Below, one piece after another: positions 12,745 to 24,794 of a DNA stretch of 64,000 nt. The notes beneath the pieces were generated by a model. That model made no database searches and was not told the origin of the DNA. It saw only the letters and a program-made list of their open reading frames with translations. The position numbers and the translations under genes are program-made. Source of the DNA: Rhypophila decipiens (lineage: Eukaryota; Ascomycota; Sordariomycetes; Sordariales; Naviculisporaceae); assembly GCA_033297075.1 (NCBI GenBank), contig MU858130.1:62001-126000 (forward strand), given 5' to 3'. Position 1 is the first letter of the stretch. Each line of letters opens with the position of its first letter.

Positions 12745-15700
12745 ATGGCGTCTTCAACAAGATCTGAGCTTTCCAGCTGGCTAGAGAGAGATGTGCCCGT
12801 CCGGTATAATCCCGTCATAGTCGCCCTCAGCTTCTTTGTGAGCTTTGTCGGCGCCTGGTCCACAGTCGAGCTGATCAACAGGAGGACGTCGAGGAAAGGC
12901 CGCCATAACCAGTATGTTCTTAGCTTCAGCTGCCCCTTCCACTTGACAGCCATGATAACATCCACCCTCTCCACAGCATACTCCTATTTGGAGCAGCGGT
13001 ATCCATGGGTGCCGTCGCCATCTGGTGCATGCACTTTATCGGCCTCAAGAGCGTCGTCCTCCTCAACGGCGAGCCCGAGCTCCAAGTATCGTACTCGATC
13101 GGCATGACGGCCCTCTCCTTCTTCGTGCCCATCCTCGTGCTTCTCGTCGCCTTTTATGTCGTCACCATGAGCACGACGGCCTGGTGGAATGTCGGGCTCA
13201 GCGGGAGCTTGAGCGGAGGAAGCATCTGCGGAATGCACTATTTGGGGAACGCCTCGATCGACAACTATCGGTGTCACTACAACATTGCCCACGTCGCGGG
13301 GGCGGCGGTGATTGCGGCGACGGCCAGTACAGTTGCTCTGGCGCTCTTCTTTGTCTTTCGAGCAACCTGGGCCAATGTTTGGTGGAAGAGACTTGTTTGT
13401 GCCCTCGTCCTGGCCGGCGCTGTTTCTGGTACGTTTTCCCTGAACCGATACCGTAATAACAGAAACATGACTGACTCCCGGTCCCCTCCACAGGCATGCA
13501 CTGGGTGGCTTCTTTGGGAACGTACTTCCAGCTGACCCGTCTCAATGCTGCTGGTGAGGATACTTCGAGCATGACCACCGTCATTGTGGTCGCCTGCCTC
13601 TCGATTGGCGCTTGCTTCGTCATGGCCGGCTTTGCTGTTTATTCTGCTCACGTCCGGAAGGGCTACTCCAAGAAGGCACAGAGAATTACGCTGGCAGCTG
13701 CCGTGTTTGACCGCCATGGCCGGATCCTCGTGACACCTGACGGCCACCTTCCCAGTGAAGAGATTACCAGCACCTTCCTCCAAAAGACACGGGACGATGT
13801 TTTCTCAACCGCACATCCACTTTTCCACTGGGTCTTCCAGGCCTCCCGCAACTGGCCGAGCATCACTAACCTGGTCGAAAAGATGGGCGATCACCTCACC
13901 ATGCTGGCCAACAATGGCAACGGACGCAATGCCCGACTCGGAATCGAGCTTGTCGACGACGACGGCCATTTTATCGAGAATTACCAGACCATCTTCAAGG
14001 AACTCTTTTGCCTCGCGGCTTCGAACCTTGCCGACAAGATGGACGAGATCCTCGAGGACGCCGGAATTCTGTGGGATGAGATCTTTGCGACGGGCGGTGA
14101 CCAGAAGCAGTTCGCCGAGGGCCCCAAGGTGTCACTCAAGAATCGACTCATCAAGAAAGCCAATGCACCAGGCACTGTCGATTCCGGCTCCGAAGACCTC
14201 GCCGAGAAGGGACTGGCGTACAAGACCGACTACCTCCGACACGGCTCGCTCATGTTCCTCGTCCGCCGAGTGGATTCGCCCCGAGCAATTGAGAAGCTCG
14301 AAGCGTCAGGATACTGCTTTGCCGACCTCCGCCAAGTAGCTCCCATCATTGGCTCCAGCATGCAGATTCGCACGCGCCGCCTTGAGGACCGTCTGCGCAG
14401 GATGGCCAATTACAACCACAACACCATGCAGGAGGCCGGAGTCCACGTCGGTCTCTTTGCCGTCCAACCCCGAATCGACGACAACGTTCTCTTCGACATT
14501 GTCGTCAAGCGACATGCCCGCAATCTTCTCCCTTCCGTCAAGCTGCCCCTCGAACGCCTCGAACCAGCCCATGTCGACTTTTTGCGCCGCTACGAGAACC
14601 TCACCCTTTCCGCTCTCTCTGACCAGCTGCGTAGAACCATAACCGCGGACTCGCCGGAAACAGATGGCAAGTTTGGCACTCTTCTCCTCGAGGCCATTAC
14701 CGAGCTGCGGTCCATCTCCCAAGATCCCATCTTCGACCAGGCCAAGCTGCTGGCCAAGATTACCCAGATTCCGTGCAAGGTCCAGTACTCGGATAGCGTG
14801 CGTCCCTCGTCGGCGCAATTCATTACCTTCTCCATGATGGTCCCAGTCCACGCCGTAGTCCACGCCCCCCAATGCGAGTTCATTCCGCTGCAATTCTTCA
14901 AGGTTCAGCAGCTCGTCTACCCCAACTCATCCCACCACGCCGCCTTTGCTCGCTCCGTCCACCGTGAGCTGGCGCCTATTCTCAATTCCATTCCCACGCC
15001 GCCATCCAGAGCAGCCATGTCGTCGTCATCGAGCAGTATCCGACGAATGGGATGGTCTTCTCGGGTGCGCCGAGCAGCCAAGACAACATCTTTTGCGACC
15101 CGTCGAACTAGCAAACGCGAAGACTCGGACAAGATTGTTCTGTCACCTAGCCGGGATCAATTCACCACCGCAAATTCTTCAAACCATAGCATGGCTTCCT
15201 TGCCATTGTATCAATCTGACGGCCGTAGATCCGTCACACCAAGCAGCACCCGCGCATTGGGACCTAATTCTCCGGCGCTGCCTCCGCAACCAAGATCTCC
15301 CCTGCCGTCGCCTTCCCTCGGCGGGGCAGAAAAGTCATTAACCATGAGCCTTGCTCGATCTCGCTCCATTCAACGGAGGGCACAGCAGGCCGCCCCAGCA
15401 TCGCCGCAACCTCCTCAGAGCCCCCTCCCCGGTTCACCATTAACACCGCCACCACCACCTCAAACATTCCTGGGAACCTCATACGGTGGTATCATGGTTT
15501 CCCAGGAAGTCACAGTGGTAGTCGACTCGGCACCAGCAGACCACTCGGATCTAGCGGCCTTGGGTCTGACATCTACATCCACGACATTGGCACCGAACCT
15601 AACCGGTCCAATCATCGCACCCGCAGTGCCATTACCACACCAAGACTCGATGGATACCATGGACGAAAGCTACCAAAGAGACAGCATCGAGATGGGAGAC

Positions 15701-15862
15701 GTGAATAACGTCTCGGCAGCCGCTGTCTTGGCAAGTGGTGGCATGTCCACTGTTGAGGTCAGGCGCGGGGATAATAACAATACATTTGTGGATGAGATTT
15801 TCGCCACGGTTATTGATGTCCCTGGTGGTGGGACTGCTATGATTCCTGTGGGCAGGCGGTAA
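12745..15862 (+). CDS. MHYT-domain integral membrane sensor protein
   Basis: Join 12745..12911, 12977..13428, 13494..15862; 995 residues. The N-terminal third (about 1-260) is a polytopic membrane domain of about seven helices. It carries three MHYT-type motifs: MHF at about 74-76, MHY at 142-144 and MHW at 208-210. In bacteria MHYT domains are thought to coordinate copper and sense O2, CO or NO, and are fused to cyclase or kinase outputs. Here no GGDEF, EAL or kinase domain is seen. The cytosolic part (about 270-720) is helical with no family I recognise, followed by a Ser/Pro-rich disordered tail with PPPPP runs. Both introns are GT-AG and phase-consistent, and the second MHYT-to-MHYT junction is rebuilt only by splicing. 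The ATG at 12745 directly precedes the first helix; an upstream in-frame ATG at 12664 is possible. Confidence 0.88.
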
Positions 15863-16621
15863 ATCACTTTCACGATGGGTATATAGAGCATCACATGTAT
15901 AAAGAATATTAACTGGATACAGAACTGGATAGGAAAGAAAAAGGGAAAGGAAAGGGCGTTTTCTGGATTTTAACTGGGCTTGGAAAGACTGCTCATTAGA
16001 CACGATCATTTTCTTGTCCGGCATTTGTTTTGTTTACCTTTTCTTGTTCGAGATACCATTCGATTCGTTCCTGTCTAACTATTCATTACCAAGACTAAGA
16101 GGTGGCCATAGGCTGGATTTTGTTCGTACTATATAGTAAAGCTAAAGTTTAAGACTAAGATTATTTGAATATTGAGCCACAGACCACCAGACTGAGCAGG
16201 AATCCTGATCTAGTACAACATTTGCAGTAGAATTTAACAAAAGGTCACTGCATAGCACAGATTATCAGTATGGTAAATACAAGAAAGCAATCGGTAATGA
16301 TCATACATTAATTAGAATAATGGTAAAGAAGCAAGCACCCTCGTAGGTGTTGCCGATAAGGTATTGGGGTGTTCCACTACGCAGGTAAACCTTATACTGT
16401 AAAGAACCTGCCCTGATGGCAGTGTGACCCTGTGATTCCATCTTCCATCACTGCCCGGGAAGAGCATCCATCACCGTCCATTACCGTTTCAGATTATCCC
16501 ATACAACATCATCTCAACCAAATAAATCCATCACAGCCTCATTAAATACCTCTCTTGATGTTGAAGGACATACCCAGCCCTTACCGTGACAGCCCATCCA
16601 ATCTGCAGCCAGTACGTCTTC
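15863..16621. other. Convergent 3' intergenic region
   Basis: This is the 3' flank between the convergent MHYT gene and the FAD oxidoreductase. It is AT-rich around 16080-16330. No open frame of note was seen. Confidence 0.5.
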
Positions 16622-18339
16622 TCAAGCAGGAATTTTGAAAGCCCCAGCAACCCTCCCGCTCTGCCAAAACCCACTCTTGTCGAACTTGCCCGCTGTTTTC
16701 CTCAAAAATGCGACGTTTTCGGTCCCATACCGTTTGATAGGATTCTCTTGTTCCGGATTGGCATAGTTGATGTACAGGTATGGATTATACCCGCCCTTTT
16801 GTTTCGCATAGCTCTCCATTTGTTGCACTGCCTGGGCAAGTTTTGCTGCGATGAGAGGTTGGAATTTTTTTGACGGCAAAATGACTTCTGGCTGGAGGAC
16901 GATACTATTCCGCGTGAGGGAATTTTGTAAGCCGAGGATGTTGCTGGTGGGATTGTGTTGGGAATAAGTCTTGGGTAAAGGGGTGAGGACGAATATGAGG
17001 GAGATGGGCTCGTCGATATTGTAATTTGTTGAGAGATCGGTTACGAGGGACTCAAAGATGGAGGCGTATTTCTTGACTAGATCCAACGTGTTGTGGATTG
17101 TGGAGGTGTACCATGTGTTGTAGAGACCTGTTGCGCCGGCCAATTGCTGGGTGAGACTTGTGAGTGGCATGGTGAAGCGGTAGTCTACCACTGGGTTGAG
17201 AGATTCCAGCCCGACAAAAGAAGTGGAATTGGTCACGCCGTCGGTGTTGGCAGTTATGTATGCCACGCTCGGGGCAGGATAACCAGGGGACCAAGACAGA
17301 GAAACAAAGCCAGTCTCGGCGGGGTTTTGCGCATTATTGTCAATCATGTTGACAAACTTGGCGAGGATCGAGTTTGCAGCGGTCCACGGGAAGGCCATCA
17401 CCCCGCCGTAAAGAAATTTGGAGGGGAAGGTCTTCATCTCGAACTTTGTGACGATGCCGAGGTTGTTGAGCCCGCCTTTGAGGGCTTTGAAGAGATCTGC
17501 GTTCTGGGTCCCTTTTGCCGTGACAATTCGTCCGTCCGAGAGGACGACTTCCATTGAAGCCAGGTTGTCCAGTGCCATGCCCCGTTTTCCAGAGTACCAG
17601 GAGAATCCCCCGCCCAGGAGGAAGCCCGCTACTCCGACGTGGCCTTCCCGTCCGCCGCCTACCATTACACCTTGGGACTCGAGGGCGGAATACACGTCGC
17701 CCCATCTTGCTCCGGCGCCGATGGATGCGAATCCGTACTGTTAAGGGGTCAGTATGGCAAGAAGGAGATGGATGAAAAGGCAAGGAGCCTACTTTGGAGC
17801 TGGGCTTGCATGCTCGGTATGAGACAGAGTTCATCCGTGCAAGGTCGATGGTGACGCCGTTCTGGACATTATTGGATGCGTACGGGGCGTGGCCGCCGCT
17901 CTTGACGGCCAGTTTCCACCCTTGGGACTGTCCCTGCGGACTGTTGAGCACCTTCATGGCCTTGGAGACATGCTCTGCCGTCGTCGGTTTGAGAATGCAT
18001 CTTGGCTTGACGTCCTGCACGTCGGCAGCGTAGTAGCCCGTTATGGTGGTGTTGTACTCGTTGTCAGAGGAATAGTAGAGCAGGCTTGCGAGACCGGCCT
18101 GGGCCAGAGCTTGACACTTTTATGGGGGCAGCATCATGTCAGTATGTGATGTGTGCATCGGGATGTTTCTTGGCATAGAGTTGTTTTCTTACGGCATTGG
18201 ATCCCGAGCCCTCGCTACCACCCGCTCTCGTGAGAAACACATTGTCTCCAGACACACCACCAGAAGGAACGGCAATCGTCAGACCGGCTTGCAAAAGAGT
18301 GAAAAGCGCAACAGCGCCGCAAGCCACGTTCAAAACCAT
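16622..18339 (-). CDS. Secreted FAD-linked (BBE-type) oxidoreductase
   Basis: Three exons on the minus strand: 18193..18339, 17793..18116, 16622..17737; 528 residues. A signal peptide spans about residues 1-23. The FAD_binding_4 (PCMH) fold follows, with SGGHAP; H125 is the expected covalent flavin-binding histidine. A glycine-rich VGVAGFLLGGG loop comes next. A C-terminal berberine-bridge-enzyme segment contains YINY and ends with a WQSGRVAG stretch. Such flavoenzymes oxidise sugars, alcohols or alkaloid-like substrates using O2; the substrate here is unknown. The second covalent cysteine of bicovalent members is not evident, so a mono-covalent flavin is likely. Introns are GTAAGA..AAAAG and GTAGGC..ACAG, both phase 0. 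No biosynthetic partners flank it, so there is no support for a secondary-metabolite role. Confidence 0.9.
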
Positions 18340-21300
18340 CTTTCAACCTCGGTGATGGTTTCTGCGGTGGTCGCGTTAGTTGGTGGGTTCAAAAGTGGTT
18401 CGGTTAACGAGCGTGTGAGGACGTGGCGGCCATGTGGGAAACAAGATCGAGAACGAAGGGAAAGGGAGGTGCCAGAGATGGAGGGTGAACCGTCCAACTT
18501 GAATGGCTGCGTGTAACCTCGGCCACGTTCAGTGCTACTACAGATATGGACGCCAGTTGCGTCGAGAGGGAGCGCAAGAAACCCGAGAGCCCGGTACGCT
18601 GGGGCCGGGGACCAGGGACGTTGTGGCACAGGCATATCAATAAATGAGCATTTGGACATTTGTTGCGAATCATGTTTCCTTGCGAATGCGAAAGTTGCGC
18701 CTACGTATTCGGGTGCGGAAGAAAAGGGGGAATCTGGCAGCAGATGTCAAGATGAAGCCATGTTGCCATGCCATCCTGCTTGCAAATCCAGTATCGCGGG
18801 TGCTAGCTCATCACTAGTTTCACGCAGATCAGATGGCAATGTCACCATGAACTTTTATATGAATTGATGATGAAGCCCATAATTTCTGCGCTTGTCTTCC
18901 CAGAGGTTCAGTTTGCGGAATCGCCTCCACTTGACAGTGTGTTGCGTGCTGAACTACCAGCCCTGAAAGAGGAGGCCGAGGACGGCGAAAAGGACCCAGA
19001 GACCACGCGAAAGCCGAAAGCTGCTTGGCCTAGAGATCGTACACTAGTACGCTTGAAGGTTGGTGAAGAGGAGTCCAAGAGACTGTTGGTCGCTAGTGCG
19101 CAAAATCACCATATGATCCGTGATCCGCTCTCCACTGTGATCAGAGATCTTATCTGGGCCAAGGCCTGTGCTTGACGCGTCCCTTTCCGTTTTTGACGAT
19201 AGCAAGGACCATTTTTGAAGCTCTGACGCTTTTTGGGTGGGGGAGAGCACGGGGCGAGTTGACGATCAGATCGGAGTCTGGGGGCGGAGAAAAAGAAGAA
19301 AAAGAAAGGAAAGAGAAACAAACCCTTGAATTGTTGAAGGAGAATTGGGCATATTATAATATTCCCGGTACGATATAGCTGACGTGGAAGGTCCAAGGCA
19401 TGATATGGGGGTGATATTTTTATCGAGTTTCTTATCGCAAAGCTGCAAGAAGCCTCGGTTTCGGCTCCAGAACTGAGGCTCAGAATGAAGGCTTTTCAGC
19501 CATCTGCAGTAAGAGCCATGATTCATGCAGGGCGCAACCGAGCTCGATGACCTGCATGTGAATGTGATGGGACAGGGAGCTATTGGACCGGGGGATTTAT
19601 CAATGAATCCCCGGGGCACCTGTGGCTGGTTGCACGTGATTTTGAGATATTCTGGAAGACTGGGGGGTCAATTGCGTGCTTGTTGCTTTTGAGCCTGCCT
19701 CGGGCTGTGAAGTTTTCGTCGAGGGCTCCCGGTTTGCCAGAGGAAAAGGAGGCACAAAAGTTGGGGGTCAACCACTCAAAATGTGCTCGTTCCTGCATAT
19801 TTGTCCACTATAATTTCAGGATGCACCTCGCATACGACCATGCCAAAATCTCGCCTAGTTTGATCCTGACCCAACAAGATAGGGTAGCAGTCATGCCAGT
19901 CTAGGGATATTGAATCTCGTTTACATAGCCAGAGACGAAAAAAAGCCGCAAAATGTCAGGGTAGAATGAAACAAACGACGTGGACGAAAGTGGAGGGCAA
20001 AGGAGCTCAATCATCATAGCCGGGCTGGCTGGGTCCTCTGGAAGCTTTTCCACTTATACGTAGAAGGGGATTTCTCTCAGGGTTCAAGAAGGCCGATCTG
20101 GTCCGATGATCCGATCCAGATCGGAGTCTCCATTTTAGGTTTAGCGTATTATGGGGTAACAACCAAGGGTTGCTTCCCCCGCCGGAAAGACGCAAAGAAA
20201 CGGGGCTTCCTATTCCAACTAACTAGCTGTAATCGGAATTTGCGGTAATTTTGAACAAGACAACACTCCTTTTTGTCTTTCTCGTCTTGCTCGTTGCCCT
20301 TCCCCTTTTCTCAGAGGCCTTGGCTGCTTGCTGCTCGAAGGTCAAGGTTAAGAATGTCTTCTCGGTATGCAGCAGCATGCAGGTCCAGGAATCTTGGTAA
20401 TAGTGTGTTTGGTCTTTCATGTGAACGGGGGCTGGATTTTTTCTGGGTGTAAAGCGAGGGAATGTGTGATTACATGGAACATATTCTCGGCAATGAACCG
20501 AAAGCGAAGGTTGAAAATAAACCACGTTTTGTGTTTTGTGCGGGCTACTCCTTACCATGCCGTCGTTCTTTCCCGGTTCTCATACAGGATGAGACCAGGA
20601 CGTGGCAGTTTGTGGAAAGAGAAGAACACAACAAGGAAACTCACAAGAATGGCCCCCATCTTTAAAGACCGGAAGATAAGCCCCATTTTGACATGACTAC
20701 CTAGTGTCAAATGTTGCGCTGATTTCCTAAAACGAAGAAAAGACACACAGACAGTGCCCTAAAAAGGCTCCCGCTGCCCAGTCTCCACGGGCACGAGTTC
20801 ACCGCGCCGGCCCGTCTCATGGCGGCGGCCGCCAGTGACGGGATGTGGATATTCGTTATGCTAAGTGGGAGAGTCAGAGAAGGGACGTCTAGAGATGGTC
20901 ATGATCCACATTTCTCCATGAATATGATACAATGCAATGCCATCCAAAAGACAGCTCACCCAGGAACTAACTTGAGGCAGCTTTCTTGCCAAATGCTATC
21001 AGCAGTCCAACGATTCTAGTTTCCTAGACGGCCTCGGCTCATCAGAAGAAGTGGGATGAGAGGAAGGATTGTGAAAGAGGCCAAGGGTCACAACTAGAGA
21101 CACCATAGGCACCAGATAAGACCCATTCTCAGTCCTCATCAGCCCCTAACGCGAAATTGTGATGGTACCTATGGATACTCTGCAAATGTATACTGGCTCG
21201 TACGGGTTGTTTTGAAGGCTTTGTTACAACGTGTCCCACGCTAAAGCATCAAGCTCGGTACGCTAACGATGAGCAAAGTTCCTTTCCGGCAGCTCCCCGG

Positions 21301-22524
21301 CTGGGCATCTCCTTCAAAGTCATGATCGTTAAACTTGTCAGAATTTTACCCACTTTCTTTATCTTTGGACTCTCACGGATTCCAAATAGGGTTGAAACAG
21401 GATGGCGACTCGCCTCGACATGCATCAGCCTAACTCTTTGATAAAATATTGAGCGCAAAAAAACTGTTGTTGGAACCTCAAACCCTAACAGGTATATCTT
21501 ACCGGGTCAGTGTTTCCTGCGCTGCGATTTTAGTATCCTCTTCGGTTAGGAGAAGAAGATTTTCAGATTCCGTTCCGTGGCTCTCTTCAGTTCAGAGGAC
21601 TCTGGGCGCATCTTTATGGTAGAACCGTAGTGTAAAGGTGACGTTCAAGGAAAATTTAGTTAGCGGACGTCCAATGTCTCGGCTGAGACCCGCCTTCTAC
21701 CGAAATACGGTGCAACACTGTAAAGTGGCCGTACCATGGTTTACATGACAGCGGTCGGCTTGACGGCTAACGGTCGGTTCAACTGGCAGGAGGAAGGGAA
21801 ATGGAAGGAGGAAACGGGCCACCAGAAAGACAGAGACGAGAAGAATGCAAGCCAGATTTCTCGGAACCAAGCGCCTTTCAGCCCAATCCTTCGCCCTGTG
21901 CCACCCTTTTTCCAGGCACATCCCTCCAAGTGCCCCCCTTTGCATCCTGAAGGCGGCTCCCCCACACAGCATCACCACGCACACATGCAAGGCAGAGACA
22001 CTGGCAGTGGCACAGAATTTCGAGTCCTATGCAAAGGTGAAGCAGGGCAACCGAAGTTGGTCGCCTATGGTACAGAGTCTACCGAGACGGGACTGCTACT
22101 ACCAAAACGCTGCACTGCACCCTTCTTTCTCACAAGCAGGAAGGAGACGGGGCCTCTTTAATATAAGGATTGCAACAGCCGTCGACAGAGGTCGTCTTCC
22201 CAGCCCCTGTTGTTGAGTGCCGCTGCTTCGTCGCCTCGATCCCGTCCTTATCATGCCACAGGGCAACATGATGGGAACCATCTGACCCGGCCCTGCCACA
22301 CTGCGAGTCCTGATCGTCTGGTTCCGATCTATAACATCGGTAGTTTGCGCCGCATCTCCAGTCGCACAAGATCTCAACTGCCACCCACCCACCAAGTTGC
22401 AACAGGCACAGCACGGGCACTGTGGCAGTCGATACAAAGATCCCGACACACCCACCAGACCTTTGAGGCATACACACCTCCCGTCGATCTTTGTCCCTTC
22501 CCATCCGCACACACCACCGTCGCC
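18340..22524. other. 4.2-kb stretch without a supportable gene
   Basis: Only short overlapping frames are present, for example 18864..19175 plus (about 100 codons) and 21736..22161 plus. None has a domain, signal peptide or splice pattern that convinces. The last few hundred bases are likely the promoter and 5' UTR of the rhodopsin-like gene; pyrimidine-rich sequence precedes its ATG. Confidence 0.5.
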
Positions 22525-23896
22525 ATGTCTTCCAACTCCTCCCTCGCCGGGGACGCGGCCAACCCGGCGCTGACCGACCCTCGTCTCATGGACCCGGCCT
22601 TCCTGGCAACCATCTACCCGATGCCCTCGGGCGATCCCAGCTTGACCACGACAGTCATATCGGCCATCTGGGTCATGTTCGCCATCTCGTCCATCTTTAC
22701 CACTCTCCGACTCTACTGCCGCTTCTCGCACTCTGGCTCCATCTGGTGGGACGACTACCTTCTCGGTGCCGGCTGGGTCGTCCTCTTGACAGGAGTCTGC
22801 TTGCAAACAGCCATCTTCAAGGCCGGATACCTCGTCACGGCCTTCACGGATCCCTTTATCGGACCCCGGAACCTGGCCTCGGATGGATGCATGAAGGTCG
22901 CTCTTGCATTGGTCAAGACGAGCTTCTCGCTGACCGTCATTCGTATTGCTGTCGGCTGGCCGAGATGGGTTGTGTATATCTGTATTGCCGTGGTTAATCT
23001 TACCTGCTTTGTCCACACGGTTCTGGTCTGGAGAGCCAATTGTGGAACCGAGGAGGCGTGGGCCTTCAAGCCATGCTGGGATCGCAACAGCGGTGTCTGG
23101 ATGGGTCTGATTGGAGGAGGTAAGTGGTTCTCCTTGTCGAGGTGTTTATCCTGATACTAACAATGGTCTTCCTTGTCCAGTCATCTCCGCCGCGACCGAT
23201 TTCATCCTTACCTTGGTGCCCCTGACCATCATCTGGGGCCTGCAGATGAAGAAGATTGAAAAGATTGGTGTTGCCCTGGCCATGTCGGTTGGTTTGTTGT
23301 AAGTATCGCAGACAAAACTCTTTATCCTGAGCACAACTGACCGTGTATAGTGCCGGCATCATCTCCGCCGTCAAGGCAGCCGAGTCCTACAACGTCGTCA
23401 CCGTTGTTGGAACAGCCTGTGAGTCCTCTCTCTGTTGCATCTCGCTTCACTCTCCCAAATACTAACTCTCCTGACCTCAACAGTCTCATACCGTCTTGCA
23501 ACCCTAAGCATCTGGATCCACGCGGAACCCAACGCAGCCATCGTTGCATCGTGCATCCCCGTGCTGCGCATCTTCTTCCGAGACGTGGCGCGCAGCTACG
23601 GCGGATACGGAAGATCGGGCGACAAGGGCGGCAAGTACCTCAAGTCGACCACCAAGAGCACCTTTCACGGCGACAGCACAGCCACAGCCACCGCCGTCGC
23701 CGCCGCCAAGCCCGACGACGACAGCGAAACCAGCATCTTGAATGACGATACAAAGGACGCCCCCAAGGGCCACAGAATCCATCAGACTCGGCAGGTTACA
23801 GTCGAGTATAATGGCAATGCAGCCGACGCTGAGAACCGGCATAATTGGGAGCAGGCGGATGCGATTGAGATGGGGAATTACGGGCGGGCGAAATGA
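22525..23896 (+). CDS. Rhodopsin-like (PTH11-related) seven-helix membrane protein
   Basis: Join 22525..23119, 23181..23298, 23351..23418, 23484..23896; 397 residues. It matches the fungal rhodopsin-like integral membrane domain found in PTH11-related receptors. An extracellular N-terminus of about 45 residues precedes seven hydrophobic helices. A WWDDY motif follows TM2, an acidic/aromatic hallmark of this family. The cysteine pair in the CGTEEAWAFKPC loop could form a disulfide. The N-terminal CFEM domain of some relatives is absent. The cytosolic tail of about 130 residues is Lys/Thr/Asp-rich. All three introns (61, 52 and 65 nt) are GT-AG and keep phase. Family members are proposed to sense surface or nutrient cues, but this one's ligand is unknown. 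Confidence 0.9.
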
Positions 23897-24794
23897 CGGA
23901 AGAAAGGGGCGAGGATTGAGTGGTTGAAGATGATGAGAGTCTGTGTGACTTTTGGTGAAGTACGAGGATGATGAAAACTTGATCGTGGGCTCGTCGTTGC
24001 ACTTGCAACAACATCATGACTTTAAGGTGTAAAAGAGCACTTGACAGCGATGTACGGATAACGGGGTTCAAAGAGACGTTGATACACCAGATAGATTAGA
24101 TACCACGATACCTCAACTGTATGTAAAATTTGATAGAGCTCGTGTTCTTTTGCGGAAAGGATCTGCGTCAACTCTTGAAGTCAAAACAACCGTTCTAAGC
24201 CCACCCTTGGCAACGGGAATCGTCGTTTTTCCCATCGGCCCAAGCCGCTAGAAAATGTCCACTGTGGCACTCGAGATCAGCGTTTTTGGCGTTGAAAGAC
24301 TACCTGGTAGGTCCCAGGATTGGGGAAGGGGGTCAGCCACATACTGCACTAAATTGGGGTACCTAAGCGCGTCCCGGACGCCACAAAATGCACATTTCTC
24401 TTGGTGTAAAAATTCATGGCGTGGCTCAAGCTCCTCATTGCATCATTATTGTGCCCCACAGCGCACTCCCGCGCTGAGCCGGAGCTGACCACCAGAGGAT
24501 GCTTTGGGTTTAAGAGAGCCTCTTGTTGATGGCATTCACAGGGGACGAGATAAAATCTTTGAGACTACTGCTTGGAATAAGACTTTATCTCTGACCAATA
24601 TATCCCCTTGACAGTTTTTATTTCCATTTGCTAAACCAATTCCCAAGCGCGCCTGAACAAAACCGCAAAAGTCGCGCGCAAAAGTCACGCAGGCGCAGGA
24701 CAAGCAACTGCATCCATCCATCCGATCCGAGCTGACCAAACGCATATAAACACACTCCGGGACGGGAGGCGATGCCTCTCGTCGACTCTTCACC
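23897..24794. other. Intergenic region upstream of ATM1
   Basis: It separates two plus-strand genes and holds the 3' flank of the rhodopsin-like gene and the ATM1 promoter. No open frame of note was seen. Confidence 0.5.

Noticed and set aside
18864..19175. About 100-codon plus-strand frame starting with three Met
   Set aside because: No homology recognised and nothing supports transcription; isolated in a gene-poor stretch.
19825..19860. CATACGACCAT stretch like the start of a fungal 5S rRNA gene
   Set aside because: The rest of the 5S sequence does not follow, so it is a chance match.
16622..23896. Secondary-metabolite cluster around the FAD oxidoreductase
   Set aside because: No PKS, NRPS, terpene synthase or P450 gene is nearby; the flanking genes are unrelated membrane proteins.
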